A stretch of 64,000 nt of DNA, taken from the NCBI GenBank assembly GCA_023376005.1, contig CM042151.1:82383506-82447505 (forward strand), written 5' to 3'. This DNA is from Doryteuthis pealeii (Eukaryota > Mollusca > Cephalopoda > Myopsida > Loliginidae). The position numbers and the translations under genes are program-made. Below the pieces are notes generated by a model, which worked only from the letters and a program-made list of their open reading frames with translations, was not told the DNA's origin and made no database searches. Positions 43,966 to 55,790 of the stretch are shown piece by piece. Within the stretch, counting starts at the first letter, position 1, and every line of letters starts with the position of its first letter.

Positions 43966-46759
43966 TGTAGAGAAATGTATATTTCTACTTATTTGCTTGA
44001 AAACGACGTATTTGAGAATTTTAAAAAATAATTAAGTTTAAGTTTAAAGATACAAAACCTGACTTCACTTGTTTAATAAATTGGCTTATTTTAAGCTAGA
44101 CAGATACTTTTGAGATTGCTGTTCAAGCGGAAACCATGAAACACTTATGATACATCTACTTTAATAGAAGGGATATTTAGATATTAAGGAATAAAAATTA
44201 ACTCAAATGATCAGCGATTAATAGAAGGAGAAGCAGTGATAACAGGCGAGTAACTAAAAGGGAATAGAATTCTTGTATGGATGCGGACTGATAGTAACAT
44301 GCGAACAGGTTTTAATAAAAGGTTGTTTCAAACTTTTCCAGAAATTGTCCTATTAGACGAATCACAGGAATAGGGCGAAGGTCATTTGCGAGGAAAGCAA
44401 CTAGGACTGTGACACGAGTATAGTAAATCAATGTAGGGAACATTGAAATATTCAGATCATTATAGTGAACTATTTTTTTTAGCTTTTTCTTCTTTATTCT
44501 TTCAAATACAATCCCAGAATTTTTAAAGCCAACTAGTTCAGAGTTTCAGTAGTAAAAAAATATCTTTACAAATTATATCGCTTCCTTAACCAAACCAATT
44601 TATACGCATAAAAATTATTAATATACAAAAGATGTTATGAACGAAATTTCAATGGCGCGATCTAGTAGAAGCAAAAATTCACCCCACCCCCAATCCTATT
44701 ATGATTGATTTTTTTTTTAAGGTCTTCACAGCAAAACCGATTTTGGAGATTCATAATGTTTGTTGAGTTATCCAATAAATTCTTAATATAAGAATGAAAG
44801 TTACTTTTTTTAATGTACGTAGTACAACAAGGGATAACATATTTATAAATTTCTTCATAGTCGATGTTAGATATGAAATAGCCATATTTATTCGATTACA
44901 TTTATTGAAAAATTTTTTTATTTATATTTCCTCAGTCCACTACTTATCAACTGTATAGTGTGATTTAATTAGTTTAATATAACTAACTCATCCATGTAAA
45001 ACAATGGGAAACTTTCAAAACTCTCTCGATTTTGACCGAATGAAATTAAGTATTGTAATTCAGAGTTGAATTGATTAAATAATCGTTCTCTTAAGAAATA
45101 TTTAACAAGACTTGATCATTTTAAATTCGAACTTCATTCCAAATGGACAGACGGTTAAAACAATTATTTTATTAAGAATGCTCTATAATGTCGTAAAACA
45201 AAAATAACAAAGAATATAAACATGTGATATGACCGTCGCGAGCGAACTTGCAATTACAATTTTCATCAAATTCGCTCCTAAAATAAAATTGAAAACTCTT
45301 CAGATAATCAGCATTTAGCCAATGAACACGGGTAGGAAGACTTTTATGATATAGTAATTGATCATCGAAATTAAGGAACATTCTTTAACATAGTGAATAA
45401 ACTGTCGATCGCTTCGCATGTATTGATACATTGTTAAACCTGCAAATTAAAATACTGTGTGCTACTAACATCACATACATATACGTTCTTACTGCCAAGA
45501 GAAATCACTTATCAACCATAATAAAAAAACTAATTTAATGCATTACATACAACCACCTTTTTCTGTCTCACTCGCTTAGTGGTGATTCTGACAAAACTAA
45601 TTTGATTATCTGAAGTATATGGTAGTAAAGAATACAGATTACATGTGCTATGTCGAATTAAGTTATGTTCGGATACTATTCCGTCTTTGTTTATTATTTT
45701 TAATAACCACTTACAATGAAATGAACTCCTCGCAAGGGGGAAGACCCATGCGCAAACTTTGATAACAGGATGACGTGAGTTCGTCCTTCTCAGACTTTTG
45801 TAGTGTCTTTAAAATAGAAAGAACATTCAGAAATTTAAGAATATCAATGGACACGTGTGTTTATTCATTTCGTGGTTCTCTTACTTGTAGCTGTTAAGAT
45901 ATTTCTGAGGTTGAAAAACTTGTGCGATGTATTTTTCCATGGAGTTTAATATTTTTTCTTTATCATATACATTTCGATATTATTGATGATTAATAAAATG
46001 CAGTAAAGTTTTTATTACTTGTGGTTTACAAGTCATATTTCTCTTGGGGAATGTGTGAGAATAAATCACCAAACGCTATTATTGTTAGAAAGATATTGCA
46101 TTCCCATGCTCTCGTCTTCTCACCTTCTTCCCTATATTATTTTTATATTAATAGATACTATTATATTATATATATGACTTTGGATTGACATAGTGCTAAA
46201 ATGGGAGGGTATAAATCAATTTCCTCAACCTTAAATTAAGATGGGGAACATCGGCTCTCTTATTCTAGATATCGTAACGAGTCGGGAAAAGAAAATCCAT
46301 GAAGTAAATCGGCCTGATTCTCTCACTTTGATTGTCACTCTACAAGGTTATGATATAATACAAAAATTAGAGCTTCTCAAAAACAATACCTGACCACGTT
46401 AATTTCATGGAAATTTCGTCTGGATCTTCACAATGAAATATATTTACCATGATGTATAATCTATTAGATAAGGGAGATTTGCTTTCCGGTTTTGTCTTAA
46501 CAAAAAATACTCCACTGCTCACCACGGATCGCTCCATAAACTAGCAAAACTCACTCAAAATTTGAAAATGCAACAATTAGCAGTCTTTCATTGTCTTTCA
46601 AAAAAGTTTCATAAATACATCTAGTATTATATTCCATATTACATTAGTTGTTTTCTGCTAATACAATCTAAAAGTTCTACCTCTCCAACATTGTTTTATT
46701 TTTATCCTTTTATGAATTGAACCTCCTATTTTCCTTGACTACGGACATGCCGAAAGAAC

Positions 46760-46900
46760 TTGCTGTTTGTTCAAGATTGGGTAGGATTATTTGCGAGAAT
46801 TGCTATATCATCTGCGTAGTCTGCATCAACGATAGCTTTGTAGGAGTCAATGCACTTTCTTCTCTTTTTAGTAATCTTTTAGATCTAATAATAATAATTG
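46760..46900 (-). mobile_element. Degenerate RTE-like LINE fragment at the palindrome axis
   Basis: ATCATCTGCGTAGTCTGCAT matches 11017-11040 of the intact LINE, the reverse complement of the codons for the DADYADD catalytic motif. Diverged and short. Confidence 0.6.
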
Positions 46901-46929
46901 TTGTACGGTATCTACACTTATTACAAATG

Positions 46930-47322
46930 CTAGTACAAAATAAAAACACCCTCCGGGCGATGTAAAAATAGATTTTGAAACATATTGCCTGAGGGGTGGG
47001 AGTAAAAAAAATTCAATGTCAGCGAGTTTGTACCCTAATTAAGTAAAATCATCAAATTCATTAAAGGATTAAAAAATAAAACAATTTGAGATGTAAACTT
47101 TAGATATGTATTAGAATAAAACAAACTATGTATAGATATATAATACCAGTCATGTATTTATTAAAACTTGTTTTAAAAGACAATGAAGACTGTCTAATGT
47201 TGCATGTTCAAATTTTGAGTGTATTTATTCTATGTTATGACGATTTTGGGTAATGTGATGTAAGCAGTGACGTAGTTTTTGTTACAGACAAAAACCGGAA
47301 GCAAATCTCCATTATCAATAGA
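46930..47322 (-). mobile_element. Non-autonomous Helitron-like element, family 2
   Basis: Minus strand: TCTATTGATAATGGAGATT follows an A (47322); the 3' hairpin CGCCCGGAGGGTG is followed 13 bases later by CTAG. The 3' flank is C, not the usual T. It matches 24684-25102. Its inner part is mirrored, with indels, at about 46445-46720. Confidence 0.75.
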
Positions 47323-47616
47323 TAAATCATGGTAATATATTTCATTGTAAGATTCCAACGAAATTTCCAAGAAATTAGTGTCAGTATTGTTTGAGAGATC
47401 ATTTCTTTGTATGTATTTATATAACCCTTTTAGGATGTGACACAAGGTCAAATTGTAAGAGAATCTTAGCCGATTTTTACTTCAGGATTTTTCTTTCCCG
47501 ACTCTGGTTGACATATCTAGATTAAAGAGCCGAGTTTCCCAACTATTATTATGGTTGAGGGGAATAGTTTGATTTATACCCTCCCCAATGTTTTAGCACT
47601 ATGTCAAATGCCAATA

Positions 47617-47617
<1 letters not shown>

Positions 47618-47672
<55 letters not shown>

Positions 47673-47690
47673 GAGAGGGAGAGAGAGACA
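47618..47690. repeat. (TA)n(GA)n microsatellite
   Basis: (TA)n to about 47669, then GGGGAGAGGGAGAGAGAGA. Confidence 0.9.
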
Positions 47691-50600
47691 TGTAAATGCA
47701 ATCAATCTTTCAACAATTAATATGCGTTTTGTGATTTTTATCTTTCTCACATTTCCCAAGAGAAATATTTACCTTTGTAAAGCACACAAGTGAATAAATA
47801 AAACTTTTACTGCATTAATATTAAATCTATCATATAATAATTCGAAATGTTTATGATAAAAAAAAATTAGAATATTTCTCATGTAAAACATCGCAAACGT
47901 TTTTTCTAACCTCATGAAATATTCTACAGCTACAAAAGTTGTAAGGAACGAACTCACGTAATTGAAATATTATACACATCGTGTCCATTGATATTCTTAA
48001 ATTTTCTGAATGTTTTCTAGTTTTAGACACTACAAAAAGTATGAGTAAGGAACGAACTCACGTATCCTTGTTTACCAGATATTTGCATTTCTTCCCCCGT
48101 TGCAGGGAATTCATTTTCATTGTAAGATTTATTAAAAATAATAAACATAAGACGAATATTATCTCGAAAAATAACTTAAACCCCCTCTTCACATTTAGCA
48201 CATGTAATATTCTGTATTTCATTTTACTACCATATATTTCAGAATTATATCAAATTAGTTTTTTGTCAGAAAATAACCATCAGCTGAGTGAACAGAAAAA
48301 GGTTGGTTGTATGTAATTTCTCATTAATATTTATTTGAAGTTTTATTTCTCTTGCTATATTAAGAATCTATATATGTGAGTTTAGTAGCACACAGTTTAA
48401 TTTTAATTTTCAGGTTTACAATGTATTTTATATTACAGTTGCTGAAGCGATCGACAGTTTAAATATCACATGTTATAAGTATTATGTTCTTAATTTCAGA
48501 TTGATACTATTTTACCTATTTCATAAAAAAATTTCTTCTACCGTCTGTTCATTTGGGCTAAATGACTTGATATCTTGAAAGTTCAATTTTTATTTTAGGA
48601 GCGAATTTGAATGAAATTTTGTATTGCAGTTCGCTCGGTGTTCGACGGTTTTCATATCACATGTTTATAATTCTTGTTAATTTTTGTTTTACACATTATA
48701 AGCATTTTATAAAATATTTGTTTTACCGTCTGTCCATTTGGAATGAATGTTTCCGATTTTAAATAGACAATTCTTTTTAAATATTTTCTTAAATGAACTG
48801 AATTATTTCATCAGATTCAATCTTCTGAAATTTACAATATTTAATTTCATTTTCGGTAAAATCGAGAAGGAGTTTTGAAAGTTTTCCCATTGTTTTTACA
48901 TGGATGAGTTAAGTTAATTAAACCAATAAAATCATCACTAATATCAGTTACACTTAAGTAGTGACTGAAAAATATTAAAATAAAAAATATTTACATATTA
49001 AATGTAATCGATAATAAAATAGGCTTTTATATTATACATCGACTATTGAAATAATATTATAATATATTTTATCCCTTTTTTACTACGTAGCATTTAAAAA
49101 AGTAACTATTCATTTAATTATATTAAGTATTTAATTGATAACTTAAAATACATTATGATTTATTTCCAAAATCGTTTTCTTGAAACTTTAAAAAAAAATC
49201 AACATAATAGATTGGGGGGGGGTAATTTTGCTTTCTAGATCGGCCATTGAAATTTACGTTCATAACATCTTTTGTATATTAATAATTTTTATGCGTTATA
49301 ATTTGTTTGGTAAGGAACATATATTTGTAAGATATTTTTACTTACTGAACAATCTGAATTAACAAGTGTGGCTTTAAAAATGTCGGATTTATTTGAAAGA
49401 AAAGAAGAAAGAAAGCTAAAAAAAAATAGTTCACTATAATATCTGAATGATTTAATTGTTCCCACATTGATTTACTATGACTCGTGTCTACATCTTAGTT
49501 GCTTTCCTCGTCATACCTTTCGCCCCTTATTATGTGATTCGTCTAATAGGACAATTTCTGGAAAAGTTGAACAAACCTTTTTATTAAAACCATGTCGGTA
49601 AATTGTTACTATTCAGTCATCCATACAAAAGAAATTCTATTCCTTTTAGTTACTTCGTCCTTGTTATATCACTTGTCTGTCTCTTCTATTAAAATTCTGG
49701 TAGAATCATTTGATGTAATTTTTAATTCTTAAATCTAATATCCTTTCTTATTTAAGTAGATGTTATCATAAAGTGTTCAGGTTTCTGCTTGACAGAAATT
49801 CTTCAAATATGTCTTAGCTTAAAGCCAATTTAATTACAATGTGAGTCAGGTTTTGTATTTCTTTTAAACTTTAAACTTAATTATTTTTAAAATTCAAAAT
49901 AGTCGTTTTCAGCAAATAATAGATAAATACATTTTCTACAAGAACTTCCCCCCCCCCCCCCATGCAAGACCAAAAGAACAAAACAAAATTTTTTTTTAAA
50001 AGAAAAAAAAAACAATCAACTAAAATGTCGGAAGATATTTTGATAAAAAGAACTAATTAGTTTCTCCCCTTTATTTTAAAATATATTACTTGTTATTGAA
50101 TTTGGATCATCGTCAGTCCACCAACCTCAACAGAAACAATTGACTCAGATCGGAAAATTAAATTCTTTTCCGTAGTAAGATTTATCAAAAAAATAAATAG
50201 ACGCAAGATTTGATGAATTTGAATGAAAATTTGTATTGTAGTTCGCTCGTTGTTCGACGGTTTTGATATCACATATTCATAATTCTTGTTAATTTAAGTT
50301 TGATACGTTATAATCATTTTATAAATTGTTTGTTACCCCGTCTATTTATTTGGAATAAATGACTTCATATTCTGAAAACGATATCTTTATTTTAGGAAGA
50401 ACTTGAATGAAAGTTTCCAATTTTAAATAGAAAAGCTAAATTTCTTGAAATATTTTCTTAACTAAATTATTTCATCAGTTCCAAACTTTTCAAAATCTAC
50501 AATATTTAATTAAATTTTCAGTAGAATTGAGATAGAGTTTTGATAGCTCGACCATAGTTTAAACTTTGTATTTTTGTAAAGTTGTTAATAGAAAACTTAG

Positions 50601-50700
50601 AATATACCATAATTTATTTTCAAACTTTTTTCTAGAAACTTTTAGAAATTGTACGTAATATTTCTGAGGGGTGTGAATTGGCTTTGGTTGAAATTAACAT

Positions 50701-50905
50701 TTATAACATCTTTTGTATAGTAATATATATTATAGAATATTATAGTATATTATATATAGTAGTATATATATATATTATATAGTAAATATTATAGTATAGT
50801 AATATTATAGTATATTATAGTAATTTAAATATATTATATTATTATATATTATATAATATTAATATTATAGTTTTATATAATATATATTATAGTATTATAG
50901 TAATA
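50701..50905. repeat. AT minisatellite, right arm
   Basis: ATTATAGTATA-like units; counterpart of 42780-42980. Confidence 0.7.
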
Positions 50906-51141
50906 ACTTTTATCCGTTATAATTTGATTTGTAAGCAAAATATATTTATGAAATACGTCGTGTTAACTTAAAAATCTGAAATAACAAACGTAGCTTTTAA
51001 TATGTCGGATTCATTTGAATGAAAAGCAAAAAAAAAAAAAAAAAAAAGAAACCTACGCATCGACCATTAAAATAATATAATGAATTTTATACCTTTTTTT
51101 ACTAATAAGCAACTAACAAAACAAAGAAATTGTTATTTTAA

Positions 51142-51368
51142 TTATAAAATAATAAAATTCGAAGGCAATACAATGCGTAAAAAATAAAGACAAAAAGATG
51201 TTTTATATGTCTAATCGATTTCAAAGCAAAGCTTTATCATCAGAGTTTAATTTCAGAAATTAAACTCTGATGATAAAGCTTTGCTTTGAAATCGATTAGA
51301 CATATAAAACATCTTTTTGTCTTTATTTTTTACGCATTGTATTGCCTTCGAATTTTATTATTTTATAA
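51142..51368. repeat. Perfect 227-bp palindrome (foldback element)
   Basis: Two 112-bp arms are exact reverse complements around the 3-base loop CAG (51254-51256). The arm ends contain TTCGAAGGCAATACAATGCG. Both strands carry CTGATGA, a short helix (AAAGC/GCTTT) and GAAA, a hammerhead-like core (51267-51291 on +, 51219-51243 on -). Related but unpaired sequence occurs near 20460 and 31630. Confidence 0.95.
51267..51291 (+). ncRNA. Hammerhead-ribozyme-like core within the palindrome
   Basis: CTGATGA, one extra T, helix II AAAGC/GCTTT with a TTT loop, GAAA, then TCGATT. A two-base-pair helix III closed by the palindromic TCGA resembles the dimer-dependent hammerheads of Penelope-like elements. 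Helix I is only 2 bp before mismatches. The mirror copy lies on the other strand. Confidence 0.4.
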
Positions 51369-52399
51369 CATACTCAACAATGCTTCAAGCAAATTACCAA
51401 TTACTGTTATTTTAATTGTATTTTTATAAAGTTGTTAATAGAAAACTTAGAATGTGTCATAATTTATTTTAAAACAATTTTCAAGAAACTTTTAGAAATT
51501 ACGTAATAATTTTGAGTGTGTTTGCAATGGCCCTTTTGTTTGCCGACCTGTGTTTATCAGCCTATTTACTACATTTGTTTTCCAGTGGTGTGGGACCCTC
51601 CTCATAAATTTGCTCATGCCCCACAACCGATCCAAACGGTCTCTCTCATATAAATTATTTGATCAAAGTTATTTTAATATATTTCTCTATAATATTTTTA
51701 TCAATACAAACATATTGATGAAATTTAGATATTTAATAGTAATTTATGTATACTGTTTTTCTTTAAGTTATTTAAAGCCAAACTGTTAGATCATAGATTT
51801 ACGTTTGTCATTTAAAAGACTTAAATAGAAGCAAATTTTATGTTTGTATATTACAACAGTAATGAAAACATTATTTAATAATGTTGTCACATAAAGTTGA
51901 GGTCATAAATAAATTTGAAAATTCAATATTTTAAAATGTTTACAAATAAAAAAAATGTCTATCTTTTCTTATGCTAATTATTTTCTCTCTGCTTGAAAAT
52001 ATTTTATACCTTTTCATAATACTTATTTTCTTTTTGTTTGAAAAGTTTTATATATTTTTGTTATACTTATATTCTCCCTTTTAAAATGTATTTTTTCTTA
52101 TGCTACTTATATTCTTACTGTTTGAAAAATATAGATCTTTAAATAAACCAAGTTCTTTTTTTTTTTTACAATAGATGTGGAATGATAGTTTAATTCGAAG
52201 GATATAAAATAAATATATCTTATACTTCAATTATATAATGATAAAAGTTATTCCATGATTAAAAGAAAAACTTATTTGAATTACTTACGCTGTAATTACA
52301 CAAGTGAAGTAGTAAAATCTTAAACTAGAAGTGAATTTTCAGCCTCTAGTCATTGACTTTGTTTTTAGATTTGTAAAATATGTCGACCTTTTAATAACG

Positions 52400-52735
52400 A
52401 TTGCCATGTTCAGGAACCGTCTGTTCTTTCGGTACCTCTGTTTTCGGTCTCGATCTTATAGGATCGGTGAGTCAGTCGCTTTATGACTGCAGTCTCTTTC
52501 CACTTTTTGGCGTGAGATTTGAGTGGCTGGACACAGGAAGTGTTACCTATGTTGAGGCTTTTCAATTCTCTACCTATGTCGTGCTGCGTCAGCTCCCTCT
52601 CTTGTTTTCTCCATGGTTTGTCAGCAGACAATCGGTAGTGGGGTCATAAGTTTTGCTTTTGTGGCTGGTATTGTCGTCTTCCTGCTAAACAGTTTCTGTC
52701 CCGGGCGAATGTTAGGCTGTGGTGTTGGTTCGTTC
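52400..52735 (-). pseudogene. Ty3/gypsy pol fragment: integrase C-terminal region
   Basis: Minus frame at 52410-52631 shows VQPLKSHAKKWKE, VIKRLTHRSY and KIETENRGTERT, the pattern after the core integrase domain in gypsy-type polyproteins. No long open frame; catalytic integrase residues are not found in the neighbouring DNA. It is co-linear with RNase H and RT remnants at 53.5 and 54.6-55.4 kb, all on the minus strand, so one decayed element is likely. A coding piece of it (about 52455-52580) has been amplified at 55.95-58.29 kb. Confidence 0.75.
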
Positions 52736-52739
52736 CTGA

Positions 52740-53160
52740 AGTTTAGAAAACCCAAGAAGTGATTTAATTATTCAGATTCTTTTTAGAGAAAAAAATTAAA
52801 TCGGATGAGCAAAATATATTTTGTTCGGATTTCATGAAATTAAGCGGAAATATCAAAATATCTTGCCCTGAAGAAGACCGCATTTTTGTATACATAAATT
52901 TTATATTTCTCTATTCTTATTATTATTTTATTTTATTTTTGTTTGAAATAATAGTGAATAGATTATAATGAATACAAGGACAAAATCTTGGTCAAAACAC
53001 GTATCGGCATTCCAATAAACAATTTTTATCCATATTTTCTATCCATTTATCTTTTAACATAATTGTCGGATTCACTTCTATTTTTCAACTTACACATACA
53101 CACACACACACACATACACAAAAAAAAAATCAATATTATTTTTATTATCCGGACTATTGT
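52740..53160. other. AT-rich spacer with (CA)n
   Basis: No gene; (CA)n and an A run at 53093-53129. Confidence 0.5.
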
Positions 53161-53173
53161 TATCTGTACAACG

Positions 53174-53205
53174 TTTCGGCCGATGTGCCCTCCGGCCTTC
53201 TTCAG
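53174..53205 (-). ncRNA. Hammerhead-ribozyme-like core
   Basis: Minus strand: CTGAAGA, one extra A, helix II GGCCG/CGGCC, GAAA, then CGTT. The ACGT palindrome can serve as a minimal helix III. TAC before and GTA after give a 3-bp helix I. The pattern TTTCG...TTCTTCAG is common at ends of Penelope-like elements. Confidence 0.45.
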
Positions 53206-53479
53206 GTATTTCTTGTCGGACTCGGGAACCTTCTTGTTGTAATTGTCTTAATCGGGAGTCACCACGGAACTTTGAACCTAACCCTTTATTCAGTCCTTTA
53301 TCCAGAGAAATAATAAATAAAGATACTGGGTTGTTATTTTCTAGTTGATGTGATCGATATTATTCTTTGATCTTGCAATATCAATCCATTTTTGGCCCAT
53401 AATCAAGGAAGGTTTTCAGGGAATCTGCCAATGATTTTTATCATCCAGCCATCCTCTATCTACGACTTTAGAAAACGTT

Positions 53480-53840
53480 TGCATTGTGGTATCTTCCATT
53501 GTATTGTAACAAATCTGTATCAGTCTGTGGTCTTAACTGCAATGTCAGATTGTTTATTGGCTGCAACGCTTCTTCATCCGGTCTGCTTGTTGGTGATCGT
53601 AATAGGGCATCTGCTCGGGAATACTTACTACCAGTTTTATTGTTTTACACACGAAGAATATTTTAAAGTGATTTGGAGAACTTTGACAGAGGTGTTTGTG
53701 GTCTTTTATAACTGTCACCTCCCTTCCGTGAGTATAGTGGTGAAACTTTTCTACGCCATACACCACTGCCAGTATCTCCTTCAATATAGGCACCCTGTGG
53801 GGTATAACAGTTAGTGAGACAGGGTAGCAGATCATTGTTA
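53480..53840 (-). pseudogene. Ty3/gypsy RNase H fragment
   Basis: The minus frame at 53554-53835 contains KEILAVVYGVEKFHHYTHGR and VIKDHKHL, matching the central RNase H motifs of gypsy pol (the Glu of KE.LA and the Asp of DHK are present). N- and C-terminal parts are frameshifted or lost. The overlapping plus frame at 53392-53814 is its antisense shadow. Confidence 0.75.
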
Positions 53841-53843
53841 GTG

Positions 53844-54059
53844 GGTATTTGCCTCATACCCCACTTGTATGGGCTGGGCACAAGGCCTCGTTTTAACGTG
53901 GGCCCACCCACAAGCCGAAGCTCATGGGTGGGAAAGAAAAAATTGCGTCGTTGCCTGGGGTATAGCCCCCCTGGGATCGAGGCTATTAATAAACTCTCGA
54001 TGAGTCCAGCTGCCGAAGCTCACTGGACCCCCAGCGTTAACCGGAAAACCGAATGTTTC
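53844..54059. mobile_element. 216-bp SINE-like insertion with 13-bp target duplication
   Basis: ATCATTGTTAGTG is present at 53831-53843 and again at 54060-54072, framing a GC-richer insert that interrupts the gypsy remnant. The insert contains an inverted pair (GTGGGCCCACCCAC; CCGAAGCTCATGGGTGG) and two copies of GCCGAAGCTCA. The class is unknown: there is no A-tail and no clear A/B boxes. A 13-bp duplication suits LINE-mediated insertion. Confidence 0.65.
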
Positions 54060-54099
54060 ATCATTGTTAGTGCCAGATTTAGCTAAACTTGATAAATGG

Positions 54100-54540
54100 A
54101 CAACATACACAAAATGTGCCCTTCCACATTCAGTATCAGTTAATCACTTTACTGTCAAAGCAAGTATTTATATGAAGTGCTACTTAAAAGTTCATTGCCC
54201 TGTTATCGGGTTTTAGAATACACTAACTGTATCCCTTAAAGAAGGGTAAGACCCTCCAAAAAGGGGTGTCCTGTGCATGATACTATACTGCATCCGATGA
54301 TGAATTTCAGATTCTGGAGCTCTGGGAAGTGTGGAGTACCCTCATTGCCATTATTCCAAGGTTTACTCAATCCTGGAGTGGTAGTACCTGTTATCTAATC
54401 TCTGCAGAGGAGTAAAACCCCTCTTCCAAAAAATGGGATGTACTGGGCATAACATTAAACTGCATCTGATGGTAAGACTCCAGTTTTAGAGTTCAACAGT
54501 TGTGCGTAACGGTGTCCCCTCTCTGACAATGAGCAAATTG
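54100..54540 (+). repeat. Diverged repeat, two copies, with a third at 59.26 kb
   Basis: A unit of about 180 bp (AAAAAGGGGTGTCCTGTGCA ... GGAGTGGTAGTACCTGTTA) occurs at about 54240-54400 and again, partly, from 54410. A third copy is at about 59262-59425. It separates the RT and RNase H parts of the gypsy remnant. Confidence 0.6.
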
Positions 54541-54599
54541 AAAATGCAACAGATTCTCATAGGCATCGTCCTCGAGGACCAGGTTTTTGTGGCGATCGT

Positions 54600-55440
54600 A
54601 AGGGGCCAAAAATGTGAGGGTTTCCCAGTATATCTGTCATCGTTTCAAAGCAGAGTCTGACCCTCTCCATATGACATCCTTTTTTTGTATAAGCATCATC
54701 AGGTTTGTCTGGTTAAGAAAAAAGTTATTTTTTGTATAATTGACAATTCTTAAGAACCTACGGAGAACTCCCATATTTTTTGGGGGGGACTCTTTGGTCA
54801 TTGATGGTTCTACATTTTTTGAGTACACTAAAAAGCCTTCGTTTGTGATGCAGAGTCCCATGAAAATTCTTATATAAAAATGCGGCATCTTACCAGCAGT
54901 GCACGAAAACCCATGTAGAATTCGTTTTTGGAATATCTCATAGGCTGCAGTATTTCATCTGAAAGGTAACCATCACCAGTGATATATCGAACAGAATACA
55001 ATGGTGTGGTGATGTGGTGTTCCATGAAGATGATTTTTCCCACACCTAAAAATGCAGCATCATTTAAACAGTGCACGTAAAGGTCTTCCGAGTTCCTGCC
55101 AAATACAACTTGATAATCTGCAGTGATAATAATATATCTTGTAACTTTTTAATCATTCAGGCTGCAGAATTCAATCCAAAAGGTAACCATCTCTAGAAAA
55201 AATGCCCAAAGACAGGTTGGAATCTTGTGAGATTACTGGATGCCTCGTCAAATTTCAAGTGCCAGTAACCTAATAAGTCTGCTTTGGTGAAAACTTTAGC
55301 ACACTTCAATTTGTGAAGTACGCCATCTAGTACTGTGATCGAATAGTGTTCCTGCAGGATTTCTGTTACTCTCAGTAGTTCACCTATTTGTCTGACGTCC
55401 ATTTGCATCATAGACCCTCGGCTTGTGGGCTCCCTTTCTA
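54600..55440 (-). pseudogene. Ty3/gypsy reverse transcriptase fragment
   Basis: Minus strand, in order: REHY-like QEHYSITVLDGVLHKLK, AKVFTKADLLGYWHLKFDE and SSNLTRFQPVFG (55411-55193), the fingers/palm of gypsy RT. After frameshifts, PPKNMGVLRRFLRIVNYTK and KKDVIWRGSDSALKR (54888-54637) give the connection to RNase H. The catalytic YxDD motif is not intact in any frame I can follow. Clearly dead. Confidence 0.8.
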
Positions 55441-55662
55441 GGTATGTGCTGGCTGTGAAGGGAACCCGTCTCAGCTACTCTGCAAATGTCAATGCACCGC
55501 TGTAGATGCCGACCTTATATCTTGAGACAAACATTTGTCACAAAAGTTTCAAATCATTTATAGAGCTCTGACACTGCTACAATTTTTTTATATCGCATAG
55601 TTGCAAGTGGTCCAACCATTTACTTGACAATATGCCATTCGTTCACTTTGGCGGTGCCAAAT

Positions 55663-55790
55663 ACCAAATATTTGGTGGGGTGTGTAAACCAGAATCATTC
55701 GTGGAGGCATCAAAGATTATTTGCTGAAAGTATCCCAGAAACAGGATTAACACAGACATGGATTACAAACGTGAGAAAAACATAAAAAAA
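55663..55790 (+). repeat. Direct repeat flanking the 112-bp array, left copy
   Basis: GTGTGTAAACCAGAATCATT...GGATTAACACAGACATGG...GTGAGAAAAAC; the right copy is at 58296-58415. Confidence 0.85.

Larger units (their letters stand above)
41031..52735. repeat. Palindrome 2: inverted repeat with ~5.7-kb arms
   Basis: The whole stretch folds about an axis near 46.88 kb. Mirrored landmarks: gypsy integrase remnant (41031-41300 / 52400-52735), foldback element (42300-42515 / 51142-51368), AAATATCTTCCGACATTTTG (43623) / AAAATGTCGGAAGATATTTT (50022), AAATTATTAATATAC (44610 / 49275), and the Helitron-like element (about 46445-46720 / 47045-47322). The left arm looks like a copy of the right arm with many single-base indels. 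No gene is supported in either arm beyond transposon remnants. Confidence 0.9.

Noticed and set aside
47981..48316. 111-codon plus-strand frame
   Set aside because: It lies in an AT-rich repeat that has several non-coding relatives in the window; no domain recognised and not conserved as a frame in the mirror arm.
41031..52735. Large DNA transposon (Maverick/Polinton type) with long terminal inverted repeats
   Set aside because: No integrase, polymerase, capsid or ATPase frame lies between the arms, the spacer is only a few hundred bases, and the arms themselves hold unrelated transposon fragments.
53392..53814. 140-codon plus-strand frame
   Set aside because: Antisense of the gypsy RNase H fragment.
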